Assembly: GCA_013297775.1 (NCBI GenBank)
Contig: JAAFIL010000025.1
Span: 1 to 51,167, forward strand
Direction: 5' to 3'
Origin: Bacteroidota bacterium
GTDB lineage: Bacteria > Bacteroidota > Bacteroidia > B-17B0 > Aurantibacillaceae
DNA length: 51,167 nt
Shown: positions 8,830 to 17,674 of the stretch, in pieces
Position numbering within the stretch: the stretch's first letter is position 1
How the letters are laid out: every line of letters starts with the position of its first letter
The notes under the pieces: generated by a model
Told to the model about the DNA's origin: nothing
The model's database searches: none
The model's input: the letters and a program-made list of their open reading frames with translations, nothing else
Program-made: the position numbers and the translations under genes

Positions 8830-10164
8830 ATGAAAAAGCAAAATCGTTTTCAATACTTGATTGGTTTATGCGTCTTCGCCTACACCATGCAAGCGCAAAG
8901 TATCAGCTATCCCACATCGCACAAAACACTCGCCAATGGTTTAAAAGTTATTGTGTGCGAAAAAGCTACCAATCCCATGGCCGAAATTCAGGTTTGGTAT
9001 AGAGTAGGGAGTAAGGATGAGTGGGATGGCGTGAGGGGCATGGCTCACATGTTTGAGCACATGATGTTTAGAGGCAGTAAAAAATTTAGTGGCGAAGGCG
9101 ATGTGTATATTAAGCTAATTCGAAAAATGGGGGGCTCGTGCAATGCTTATACCACCTTTGATAGAACGGTATATCACGAAGAAGTGCCTTCTAATTTTAT
9201 AGATAAAGCCCTCGAAATGGAAGCCGATCGCATGGAAAATTTATTGCTATCTCAAAATATACTAGATACCGAGCGTGAAGTAGTAGGCGAGGAGTTACGC
9301 TTGGGCGAAAACAATTGGTACCGCCGCATGTTGGGCGAACGGTATAAAAAATTGTATCCACAGCACCATCCCTATCAGGTGGATGTGATTGGTTACTTAA
9401 CCGAAATTACGGCGTTTACTACTCAACAATGTCAAGATTTTTATGATAAATTTTATAGCCCTAACAATGCTTATATTGTGGTAACAGGTAATGTAAAAGC
9501 TAACGAGGTATTTGAGTTAGTTCAAAAACATTTTGGGAACATTAAAAAGCAATTGCCATTGAATGTCAAAAAGCAAGAGCCTGATATTTTTAAACACGAC
9601 ATTGCCGTAGAGGAAATGACCATTGATTATCCTTTGCAAATTTATTCGTACATCGTGCCATCGCCAGCATTTGGTCATAAAGATTTTTATGGATTTAATT
9701 TACTTAGTAAGTTGTTGTTCGAAAATCCAAATTCATTATTGAACCAACGTTTGGTAAATAGCAACATGGCGTATCAAATTTCGGCAATGACTGATGAGTC
9801 GCGCTTGTATTCTAACTACAGTGCCTACGACGTTATTATGCCTGCAGCCATTGGTAATGCCAAAGTTCGCAAAGCCGTTAGTAAAGAAATTAATGAAATT
9901 ATTACAGAAGGTATAGATCAAAGCCGTATTGATGATTACATAAAAAATAGAGAAGCCTCGGCCGTATTTATGAATTACGATAATTCGAGTATTGGCGCGG
10001 TGCTAGGAATTGCCGAATATTATTACAACGATTATAAACAATACGAGGCTGAATTGGCTGCTTATAAAAAGATAAAAGCCGAAGATTTAAAAGTTATTGC
10101 ACAAACGTATTTTAATCCAGAAAATTTAAAAATCATTAATTTAAAACCAAGCCCCGAAGAGTAA
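8830..10164 (+). CDS. M16 zinc peptidase, catalytic subunit
   Basis: 444 residues, exported (signal peptide ending near AQS). The inverted zinc motif HxxEH is present as HMFEH (residues 73-77), with the third ligand in EEL near residue 154, about 76 residues later, as the family requires. The substrate-binding R/Y segment typical of the C-terminal M16 domain is less clear. Bacteroidota often encode a catalytic and a non-catalytic M16 protein side by side that form a clam-shell heterodimer. Here the second gene follows with a one-base stop/start overlap (TAATG at 10162-10166), pointing to equal production. Probable role: degradation of peptides in the periplasm. Confidence 0.9.
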   Translation: MKKQNRFQYLIGLCVFAYTMQAQSISYPTSHKTLANGLKVIVCEKATNPMAEIQVWYRVGSKDEWDGVRGMAHMFEHMMFRGSKKFSGEGDVYIKLIRKMGGSCNAYTTFDRTVYHEEVPSNFIDKALEMEADRMENLLLSQNILDTEREVVGEELRLGENNWYRRMLGERYKKLYPQHHPYQVDVIGYLTEITAFTTQQCQDFYDKFYSPNNAYIVVTGNVKANEVFELVQKHFGNIKKQLPLNVKKQEPDIFKHDIAVEEMTIDYPLQIYSYIVPSPAFGHKDFYGFNLLSKLLFENPNSLLNQRLVNSNMAYQISAMTDESRLYSNYSAYDVIMPAAIGNAKVRKAVSKEINEIITEGIDQSRIDDYIKNREASAVFMNYDNSSIGAVLGIAEYYYNDYKQYEAELAAYKKIKAEDLKVIAQTYFNPENLKIINLKPSPEE

Positions 10165-11516
10165 TGAAGACGAAATTAATTTTAGTGCTAATGAGTTTAG
10201 CAAGTTCTGTTTTTGCGCAAGAGTTGCCAAAGTTAGAAACCTTTACTTTAAAAAATGGCTTAAAGGTTTATGTGATGAAGTACGGTAAAATGGAAGCGAT
10301 GAATGTGAGGCTATTAGTAAATAGTGGTAGAAAAAATGAAACGCCAGGGCAACAAGGGTATGGCGAACTCACCGCAGGCTTGTTGTTAGAGGGAAACGAA
10401 CGCTACACCAAAGAGGAGCAAAACGACAGAGCGTTCCGATTAGGTGCCAACTTAAATGTTGATGTTAATAACGATTACACATTTATTGGCGGCGATTTTT
10501 TAGCGAAAAATGCCGATGAGGCCATAGACTTAATGAGTGCGGCTGTTCTTCAACCCAAGTTTAATAAGGATATTATTGAACGGTTTAAAAATTATATTGT
10601 AGATAATAATCAAATCAACAAAATGGATATTGCCAACTTGGCTGATATTTTTTCAGATTATTTTATTTTTGGATTAGATAATCCTTTAGGCAGGCATTAT
10701 TACAAAGCGCAGGTGTTAGACATTACGCCCGAAAAAATTCGAGAGTATTATAGTTTCAATTATACACCAAAGAATGCAAGATTAATTATTACCGGAAATG
10801 TTGAAGTGGCCATTATTAAATCAATCGTCGAAAAATATTTTGGAAACTGGCAATCGGCACTTGGCGAAGTAAATGGAGTGGTGCTGGATAAACCTCAAAT
10901 TAAGAAAAAAGAAATGGCATTTATTAACCGAGCCAATGCAACGCAATGCGCTTTGCAATGGAATAAAATTGGTCCTTCGGTGAGTGATAAAGATGCCTTA
11001 GCTTTCACTATCGCCACTAGTTTACTTAACGAAGTATTGTTTGCCGAAGTTCGCGAAAAAGGTGGTAAAACGTATGGTATTAGAGCTTCTTTAGCTAACT
11101 CTAAGTATGCCGATATCCTTTCCATAGCTTGCAGTGTAAGAAGCAACGAATTGTTTAACACCGTTCAATTGGTGGATAAAACATTGCTAGATTTTTACAA
11201 TACACCCATCCTCGCCGATAAATGTAACGAAGCCATTAACGAGTTAAAAATGCGCCTGATGAGTACCGAAAATCCATCTGAAATTAGCGGACGATACGAT
11301 CCAATAAAGTATGATTTTGAAAAACGTAAAAATTTAATGGCGAACCTGTTGGCTTTAAAAGCAGAAGACGTGCAAAAAGCCATTAAAAAGTATTTAGCTC
11401 CCGATAGTTACAAATTGGTAATTGCAGGCGATGAAGCCTTGGTAAAAGAACAATTAACGCGTTTAAAGGGCTTGGTAATGTTTAAACCTACCGATATTGA
11501 GCGCAACGGTAATTAA
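10164..11516 (+). CDS. M16-like subunit lacking the zinc motif
   Basis: 450 residues with a signal peptide ending at VFAQ. The M16 fold is recognisable from FTLKNGLKVYVM, LVNSGRKNETPGQQGY and later GGKTYGIRAS, but the place where HxxEH belongs reads YGELTAGLLLEG, so it cannot bind zinc in the usual way. It most likely forms the inactive half of a heterodimer with the upstream peptidase. The RxxxY-type substrate-binding segment (KTYGIRASL) is kept, as expected for the non-catalytic partner. Translational overlap with the catalytic gene supports obligate pairing. Confidence 0.85.
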   Translation: MKTKLILVLMSLASSVFAQELPKLETFTLKNGLKVYVMKYGKMEAMNVRLLVNSGRKNETPGQQGYGELTAGLLLEGNERYTKEEQNDRAFRLGANLNVDVNNDYTFIGGDFLAKNADEAIDLMSAAVLQPKFNKDIIERFKNYIVDNNQINKMDIANLADIFSDYFIFGLDNPLGRHYYKAQVLDITPEKIREYYSFNYTPKNARLIITGNVEVAIIKSIVEKYFGNWQSALGEVNGVVLDKPQIKKKEMAFINRANATQCALQWNKIGPSVSDKDALAFTIATSLLNEVLFAEVREKGGKTYGIRASLANSKYADILSIACSVRSNELFNTVQLVDKTLLDFYNTPILADKCNEAINELKMRLMSTENPSEISGRYDPIKYDFEKRKNLMANLLALKAEDVQKAIKKYLAPDSYKLVIAGDEALVKEQLTRLKGLVMFKPTDIERNGN

Positions 11517-11622
11517 GTTAGGCTATACAATTAGTCTATTCGGCTAATTCTGTAAACCCATTTCTAATTGCATGAAGGCTTAAACCAAAAAAAAGCTATT
11601 TTAGAGGTTGAATTATATCTTT

Positions 11623-12003
11623 ATGGAAAAATTAGTGATAGCCGAAACAAAAAGTTCGCCACAGGTAGAGTGTGATGCCGAAATGGGTCGCTTCATCATC
11701 AAAGGGTCGTGCTACATGAGTGACGCTCACGATTTTTTTAAACCCATTATTGATTGGTTTGATGCCTACACCGCCGCATTGAAGCAACCAACCTCTATTC
11801 ACATTCAATTTGCTTTTCTTTACATCAATAGTACATCCTCGCGTTTTGTTTTAGTTTTATTAAAAAGGATACTCGAAGTTAGCCATCAAAAAATAACATT
11901 AACGATTGAGTGGATTTCGGATGAAGATAATGAAGATACGATGGATGCTGGAAAAGATTTAGAATATATTTTAAAAATACCATTTGTGTTTGTTACTAAA
12001 TAA
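11623..12003 (+). CDS. siaC: SiaC-like regulatory phosphoprotein (DUF1987)
   Basis: 126 residues, SpoIIAA/STAS-like. The GRFIIKGSCYM start of the conserved strand, the YINSTSSRFV segment and the following helix match DUF1987/SiaC. In Pseudomonas aeruginosa SiaC is phosphorylated by SiaB on a threonine and, when unphosphorylated, activates the diguanylate cyclase SiaD. The equivalent residue here is probably Thr71, an inference from position. The ATG at 11623 is chosen over a TTG at 11608. The next gene, SiaB-like, starts eight bases after this stop. No SiaA phosphatase or SiaD cyclase is nearby, so the output partner is unknown. Confidence 0.8.
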   Translation: MEKLVIAETKSSPQVECDAEMGRFIIKGSCYMSDAHDFFKPIIDWFDAYTAALKQPTSIHIQFAFLYINSTSSRFVLVLLKRILEVSHQKITLTIEWISDEDNEDTMDAGKDLEYILKIPFVFVTK

Positions 12004-12010
12004 TTAAACT

Positions 12011-12556
12011 TTGCTTACTCAAAGCCTATACACCATTTTTGATTTACAGCCCGATGAACAAATCGTTGCGTTTTACATGGGTATTTTCTCGAAAGAAGGC
12101 ACAGAAAATTTATTAACCAATGTGCGGAATATTATTGAGTCGCAGCGCGATGCTACAAAAGTTAAAACTAAAGTATTTAAAATTGCCATCGAACTCATTC
12201 ACAATATCGTAAAACATTGTTCTAACAAAGGCGATGAAGCAATGACTAAAAATTATTTTTTGATTGTTCGATCGGCTTCCGTTTATAAAATAAAAACAGG
12301 TAATTGTATTTATATATCTGAACAAGAATCTGTAACACATCGAATTAATGCGATTAATGTAAAAGATAAGCACCAATTAAAACAAGATTATTTGACTACC
12401 CTTGGGCAAATAGATAGCAAAATGATTAATGCAGGTGCTGGCATTGGTTTAATAGAAACAGCTTTATGTTCTCAAAATCCAATCGAATTTAATTTTACTC
12501 CAATAGATGAGGTTACCGCATTTTTTGTGGTGAACGTAACTTATAATATTTTGTAA
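12011..12556 (+). CDS. siaB: SiaB-like serine/threonine protein kinase, TTG start
   Basis: 181 residues with the GHKL ATPase pattern: an N-box ELIHNIVKH near residue 60 and a G-box GAGIGL near residue 141. This is the anti-sigma-factor-type kinase that phosphorylates SiaC in partner-switching systems. The reading frame has a stop at 12005-12007 and no ATG before Met23, so TTG at 12011 is the only initiation codon giving the full N-terminal domain; this unusual start deserves note. It lies eight bases downstream of siaC, so the two are co-translated. The family call is good; the pathway it serves here is not known. Confidence 0.75.
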   Translation: MLTQSLYTIFDLQPDEQIVAFYMGIFSKEGTENLLTNVRNIIESQRDATKVKTKVFKIAIELIHNIVKHCSNKGDEAMTKNYFLIVRSASVYKIKTGNCIYISEQESVTHRINAINVKDKHQLKQDYLTTLGQIDSKMINAGAGIGLIETALCSQNPIEFNFTPIDEVTAFFVVNVTYNIL

Positions 12557-12600
12557 CACTAGCGGTTCTTCAGGATAAATTTAATAGCTGTTTAAAAGCG

Positions 12601-12632
12601 TTTTTCACGCAAAGGCGCAAAGTTCGCAAAGG
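12601..12632 (+). repeat. Short CGCAAAG-type repeat sequence
   Basis: A run of near-repeats of CGCAAAG (cacgcaaaggcgcaaag, then ttcgcaaagg) lies between siaB and the convergent T9SS gene. Similar short tracts are common between genes in Bacteroidota genomes, from general knowledge. Function unknown. The rest of 12557-12757 holds no gene that I can see. Confidence 0.4.
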
Positions 12633-12757
12633 AAAAGGTGTATTTATGTTTTATTCAAGAGCGAGAGTAAAACGGTTTCTTCGTGGATGAACTCAATTAT
12701 GTAGAACGCAAATTATCTTTCTGAAAAGAATATTCAATTTTACAACTATTACCCTTC

Positions 12758-15739
12758 CTACAATTTTGAAAATTTTTGGCGATTAATAACGACCCCGTTG
12801 CTGTCGCGTATCTCTAGTAAATAAATTCCACCATTTAAGTCATTTAATAAAACATCGGTTTTAGCCATGCCACCAGTTATGGATTGAGTTTGTTTTTTTA
12901 TTATTTTTCCATATTGGTCGTATATTATAAATTGAGCCTCGCTTGTGCCATAGCCACTGAAACCAATGGTTAAAGACTCGCTGGCGGGGTTAGGATAAAC
13001 TGAAGTAACGACCAATTGCCCGTCGGTTTCGTAGATGGGATAAATAGAGGTGGCGGTTTGTTGCCCATTATTTTCTGAGGCAATAACACGGTAGTAGTGG
13101 ATGCGTCCCCGTTCAAAGGTGGCATCGTTAAACTGATGCAAATAATTTGATTTAGATTCGGCATTTACGCGACCTATGCGTGTAAAGTTTTCGCCATCTA
13201 CGCTGCGTTCGATGTAGTATTCTTTCACCAATAACTCTTCGGTAGTTTGCCACCATAGTTTATTAATGCCTTCTATATGTTGCCCATAAAATTGTTTAAA
13301 GCCAATGGGCAATGGTACGGCACATAAACTTGCCCCACTACAAGTTGTTGTAAATCTGTACGCTTGATTGGTCATACTCCAATTATTATAAGGGGCATTT
13401 GCTGTTGCATTATGTGCTGTTGCATTAACTGGAGGAACGTAAATGCTTCCATTGTAATTATGTAAACCTAAAATCGCTTGCCCATTGTTAAACGATGTAC
13501 ACACCCGTTTATTACGAATGTGTATTTCTATGGCATTGGTGGTTTCAAATAATTTAATTTGCCCCGAAAAATTACTGGCGGTAACGGTTTCGCAGGCTGT
13601 GGAATACATGGGTACATTTTCCCACGAGACTATAAACCGACGATTAGGAGCAGTACCTAAAGTAATGGCATGGATGGTAGGTGTAGCAGCAGTTGACGAA
13701 GGGTCAACATCGTGCCATGGTGCTAAGATAGCATTACGTGGGGTATAGTCGGTGTTGTTAGGAGCTGGACTATTAATTTGATACCCAGTTGCAACGCCAG
13801 GTGCAGCTAAAACAGCAAAAGGTGTTTGGTTAACATTTGGAAAACAACTTAAACCATCGAACACTAACGATGAATTGGAGGCCACATAAGCTCCATTAAA
13901 TTGTTGCCCTGCATAACAAAATGGAAAGCCAAATAAACTAACGGCATTAAAAAGTACATCGTCGGTTGTTGGTAAAGTGGTGCCTCCAAAAGACTCGAAA
14001 CTATAGGTGGTGGCCGCACCAACATAAGAACCTAAACTACAAGTAATAGAAGGGCCAGGGGCTACGCTAACGTTAACAACTGTACTTAATGCCGTGGTGG
14101 TGTTGCAAGTTAATAAGGCTCGGTAAAAAGTTGTTGCACTGGTGGAAGTGGTAAAGGCAGCAGTAGTTCCGCCCAAAACAGCAGTATATGGGCCACCTAT
14201 GGCGGGTGCCGATTGCCATTGGTAAGTAGCCCCACAAGCAGCAACGGCTGATAATGATAAATTGGTAGTAAGTGTGCCACATGCAAACGTAGGTGTAGCC
14301 GCTGACGTAGAACCTGCAATAGAACCACTGCATAAGCTAGGTGCCGAAATACCAATGCTAAACGGGTTGCAAGTTGGCGCAGGCCAAGAGTCGAGAATGG
14401 CAAAGTAAGCTTGCCCAGCTACAACCGTAGCGCACAGCGATTGGTTACCTGCCGAGCTTTGCGCATTGCCAACGCAAACACCTCCAGCATTGGGGCAGCC
14501 GCTATACAACATAAGCCCCATATAAGAGCCGCTTGAGGTAACTGTTAAAGATATTAAACCCGATGTAGTAGGGGTAAACGAATAAACCACGTCTTCGCCG
14601 CCATAATAAAGAGTGCTACCACAAACATTTGTAACATTTGCACCTGTAATGTCATTGCCTTCGCCGCAGGTGGTTTGCCCAGTTGAACTATGTGGCAGTG
14701 TTACATTACGCACGGCACAATAGCCGCAAGCCGATGCACCTGTAACAGTAGCACCTACGACTGCACTTGTAGCTGAAGAAACGCCACAAAATACAACACA
14801 ACGGTAAAAAAAAGTAACGGTATTGGATACGGCAGCAGTAGGTTGAGTGGCGCCTGCAATATTTGTGTAAGGCCCTCCAATTGCTGTAGCCCGTTGCCAT
14901 TGATAGGTAATGCCACAGGCCGAACTAGCACCTGTAAGGCTAAGGGTTGAATTAAAGGCGGTGCAACTGCTCGACGGAACAGCATTAGCCAATCCAGCAA
15001 GCGGTGTGCCGCTGCAAACAATGGGATCCCAGCGATAAATTTGTCCGCTAGCTGGTTTCGAATTAAGCGTTGTAGTTTCAACTGTTTTGAGGGCATTGGG
15101 GGCGGCTCCAGTGCCATCTAACGAATAAAAATCGCCCGAAATAAAACCGCCCAAGCCAATAGAACCTGTGGGGGTATCTAAATTGGCAGTAGCACTTCCA
15201 TTTCGGAGGTAAACAAACTCAATACGGTTTGTGGTTTCGTATAATTTACATTGAAACGAAAGGCCCCAAGTGGTGGCCGTATAACGCCATTCCATCCGAC
15301 TCCATTCAACCGTTAATACCCGATTAGGGGCAGTGCCTGTTAATTGATAATTCACATTCCCTGGCGATGCGCCTGTTGCTAGGTCATCCCAAAGAGGGGC
15401 TACTATTGGTCTATCGGTAGAGGTGTTTAAATTATTAGTATTGTTATTACCTGTGATGGCTGTGTTAAAGGTTAGCCAACCGTTAGAAGAAGCTTTAAAC
15501 TGCGTATAGTTATTACAGCCGTATTGAAATGTAAAACCGATGGGTGCTGCTGCCGATAATTGATCATCTACCCCCGCATTAATGAGCGTGGCTGTTGGCG
15601 AGGCATTGGGGGTGTAAGTAACAGCCACGGCATTAAAAGAATAGCCAATAATTTGTGATTTTAATAAAAAACTAGTTAAACTAAAAAGGAAGATGAAGCA
15701 ATAACTTCGATTATTTTTTCTTTGAAAAGATGTTTTCAT
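12758..15739 (-). CDS. Large T9SS type A sorted surface protein
   Basis: 993 residues. A signal peptide (FIFLFSLTSFLLKSQ) is followed by long threonine/serine-rich beta-sandwich repeats with paired cysteines, including two Ig-like stretches that share the pattern CG-TYQWQ..IGGPYT. The last ~80 residues form a type A T9SS sorting domain: VYPNPASESLTIGFSGYG, then a beta domain with NGGIYLLEIRDSNG and a basic C-terminus. Such proteins cross the outer membrane through the type IX system and are anchored or released at the surface. No enzyme motif is apparent, so adhesion is an inference only. A small secreted protein gene ends 11 bases upstream on the same strand. Confidence 0.85.
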   Translation of the reverse strand: MKTSFQRKNNRSYCFIFLFSLTSFLLKSQIIGYSFNAVAVTYTPNASPTATLINAGVDDQLSAAAPIGFTFQYGCNNYTQFKASSNGWLTFNTAITGNNNTNNLNTSTDRPIVAPLWDDLATGASPGNVNYQLTGTAPNRVLTVEWSRMEWRYTATTWGLSFQCKLYETTNRIEFVYLRNGSATANLDTPTGSIGLGGFISGDFYSLDGTGAAPNALKTVETTTLNSKPASGQIYRWDPIVCSGTPLAGLANAVPSSSCTAFNSTLSLTGASSACGITYQWQRATAIGGPYTNIAGATQPTAAVSNTVTFFYRCVVFCGVSSATSAVVGATVTGASACGYCAVRNVTLPHSSTGQTTCGEGNDITGANVTNVCGSTLYYGGEDVVYSFTPTTSGLISLTVTSSGSYMGLMLYSGCPNAGGVCVGNAQSSAGNQSLCATVVAGQAYFAILDSWPAPTCNPFSIGISAPSLCSGSIAGSTSAATPTFACGTLTTNLSLSAVAACGATYQWQSAPAIGGPYTAVLGGTTAAFTTSTSATTFYRALLTCNTTTALSTVVNVSVAPGPSITCSLGSYVGAATTYSFESFGGTTLPTTDDVLFNAVSLFGFPFCYAGQQFNGAYVASNSSLVFDGLSCFPNVNQTPFAVLAAPGVATGYQINSPAPNNTDYTPRNAILAPWHDVDPSSTAATPTIHAITLGTAPNRRFIVSWENVPMYSTACETVTASNFSGQIKLFETTNAIEIHIRNKRVCTSFNNGQAILGLHNYNGSIYVPPVNATAHNATANAPYNNWSMTNQAYRFTTTCSGASLCAVPLPIGFKQFYGQHIEGINKLWWQTTEELLVKEYYIERSVDGENFTRIGRVNAESKSNYLHQFNDATFERGRIHYYRVIASENNGQQTATSIYPIYETDGQLVVTSVYPNPASESLTIGFSGYGTSEAQFIIYDQYGKIIKKQTQSITGGMAKTDVLLNDLNGGIYLLEIRDSNGVVINRQKFSKL

Positions 15740-15750
15740 GATTTAAAATC

Positions 15751-16146
15751 TTATTTCTGTTTTTTTATGAGATTTCTTTTTGTCAAGGCATCTATCTCAC
15801 AGAAGGAAACAATGTCACCAAATCCAATCTGCTTTATGGAAAGTAAAGGTTCTCCAAATAACTTATTAATACGGTTTAAAATGATATTGGTTTCAGTTAA
15901 TGTAAGCTGTGTGTTTATTAAAAATACACTATGATTACTGCAATAGGTTAAATATTTAAAACTAGTTTCGGCTTGCAACTCTGTTTTAAGCTGTTCCAAT
16001 TTTTCGGGATTTATTTTGGCAACGGCAATTAAGAGTTCGCTTGAGTCTTCGCGCAAAATGGAAAACGAAGCCCCAAAACTTTTTGAAGATAAACTCAACA
16101 AAATTAACAAGAGTACACCAAAAAATAACTTTACTTTTATTCGCAT
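15751..16146 (-). CDS. Small secreted protein of unknown function
   Basis: 131 residues if translation begins at the ATG at 16146, which gives a clean signal peptide (MRIKVKLFFGVLLLILLSL, cleavage near SFG). A longer frame upstream to 16314 would put 56 unlikely residues ahead of it and overlap the divergent nuclease gene. The mature part has an alternating charged/hydrophobic pattern with two cysteines and no family that I recognise. It ends 11 bases before the T9SS type A gene, so the two are probably expressed together and the small protein may assist or accompany it. Confidence 0.6.
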   Translation of the reverse strand: MRIKVKLFFGVLLLILLSLSSKSFGASFSILREDSSELLIAVAKINPEKLEQLKTELQAETSFKYLTYCSNHSVFLINTQLTLTETNIILNRINKLFGEPLLSIKQIGFGDIVSFCEIDALTKRNLIKKQK

Positions 16147-16201
16147 TTTAAATAAGTTTACACTAATATAGTACCTAAATTTTTTACTATTCAAAATTTC
16201 G

Positions 16202-17671
16202 ATGAATGAGTTATTATATACGATAAGTAAGTCTTCTTTTATGAAGTTTGAACAGTGCGAAAAGGCATTCTTTCTAAATAAATACCAAGCGCATTTAAAA
16301 GATAAATTAAGCATCGAAAAACAATTGACGTTTTCGCGTGGGCACGATGTGGGTAAGTTGGCTCAACATTTGTTTCCGGGAGGAATAGATGTGCGTGAGC
16401 AAACTGCTAATTTACGAGAAGCGGCGCAGTTAACCGCCGATTTGGTTGCTCAAAATAAATCGGTTATTTACGAAGCAACGTTTGTGCATAACCAAACTTT
16501 AGTGATGGTAGATATTTTGGTTTTAACCGAACACGGGTATGCGGCTTATGAGGTTAAAAGCTCTCTAAAAATAAGTTCGACTTATGTTAAAGATGCTTGC
16601 TTACAATATTATGTGCTGAGCCATGTTTTAAAAAAGGAAGTCAGTTTTTTTTTAGTGTGTTTAAACGAAGCCTACGCGCTTAAAGGATCGTTAGAGGTTA
16701 AGCATTTATTTAAAAAACGTGAGGTTACTAAAACGGCTAAAACCAATTTGAGTTATTTTGAAACGCAGGTTAACAGTGCGCAAGATTGCTTGAAGCAAAG
16801 TAATGTACCGCAAAAGCCTTTAGGAACTCATTGTTTAAGTCCTTATACTTGCGATTTTTATGGCTATTGTTGGCATGGGGTGTTTAATCAACAAAAGCCT
16901 ACGGTGTTTCAATTAACTAAAGCGGGAAGAGAACGGCTGATGGAATGGTTCAACAAAGGTATTTTATGGCTAGAAGATTTACCTGACGATTTAGTAGCGG
17001 AAAAAGTTTTAATCCAACAAAAAAAATCTATTTTAAGTGGAAAAGAAATTATTGCACAAAATGCGTTACGCGAATTGTTAGCACCCGTTAATCATTCGGT
17101 GTGTGCTTTAGACATAGAGGTTTTTGCGCCCGCTATTCCCGTTTATCAAAACAAACACCCTTTTGAGTCCACACCTTTTTTAGTAACCTGTGTTGGGCAA
17201 AATTATAATCACCATTATTTTAAGCCTTTTCAGGAAGAAGATTTAACCGACTTTGCGCAAGCTCTTCTTCAACTCACCAAGCCGTTTGAGCATGTATTGG
17301 TGTTTGATGCAAGCCTCGAAACTAAAATAATTGAAGAGTTAAAACTAAAAACAACTTATGTAACTCAATTGGAGCAATTGCAAGCTAAGTTGGTAGATGT
17401 AAATTTGGTTTACCGCGACTTGGCGTATTTTAATCCTTTGTTTCAATCGGGAACGGGTTTAAAAACCATTGCACAAGTACTTTTTCCGGCTTTAGATTAT
17501 ACGAAGTTGGCTATACAAGATGGGTTGCAAGCCATGCACGCCTACGGCAGTTTGGCTGAAACTACCGATTTGTTTAAAAACGAAGAACTTCAAAACCAAT
17601 TGATTGCTTATTGCGAAAACGATAGTCGGGTTACCTTAGCGTTTTTCAATTATTTAAAAACGAAGTTGTAA
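16202..17671 (+). CDS. Cas4-like Fe-S nuclease fused to a DUF2779 exonuclease-like domain
   Basis: 489 residues in two parts. The N-terminal half has a PD-(D/E)XK core (VDILV with Asp104; YEVKSS with Glu117 and Lys119). Four cysteines (Cys19, 211, 217, 223) are placed to hold an iron-sulfur cluster, as in Cas4/AddB-type nucleases. The C-terminal half has a DEDD exonuclease look: ALDIEVF, VLVFDASLE and YCENDSRVTL, which fits DUF2779. No CRISPR or repair gene adjoins it, so its role in DNA processing or defence is inferred from domains only. It converges on creD with only three bases between the stop codons. Confidence 0.75.
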   Translation: MNELLYTISKSSFMKFEQCEKAFFLNKYQAHLKDKLSIEKQLTFSRGHDVGKLAQHLFPGGIDVREQTANLREAAQLTADLVAQNKSVIYEATFVHNQTLVMVDILVLTEHGYAAYEVKSSLKISSTYVKDACLQYYVLSHVLKKEVSFFLVCLNEAYALKGSLEVKHLFKKREVTKTAKTNLSYFETQVNSAQDCLKQSNVPQKPLGTHCLSPYTCDFYGYCWHGVFNQQKPTVFQLTKAGRERLMEWFNKGILWLEDLPDDLVAEKVLIQQKKSILSGKEIIAQNALRELLAPVNHSVCALDIEVFAPAIPVYQNKHPFESTPFLVTCVGQNYNHHYFKPFQEEDLTDFAQALLQLTKPFEHVLVFDASLETKIIEELKLKTTYVTQLEQLQAKLVDVNLVYRDLAYFNPLFQSGTGLKTIAQVLFPALDYTKLAIQDGLQAMHAYGSLAETTDLFKNEELQNQLIAYCENDSRVTLAFFNYLKTKL

Positions 17672-17674
17672 TCT

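Noticed and set aside
16147-16314. Upstream extension of the small secreted protein gene
   Set aside because: Residues before the ATG at 16146 have no signal peptide character, and the extension overlaps the divergent nuclease gene. The internal ATG starts a clean signal peptide.
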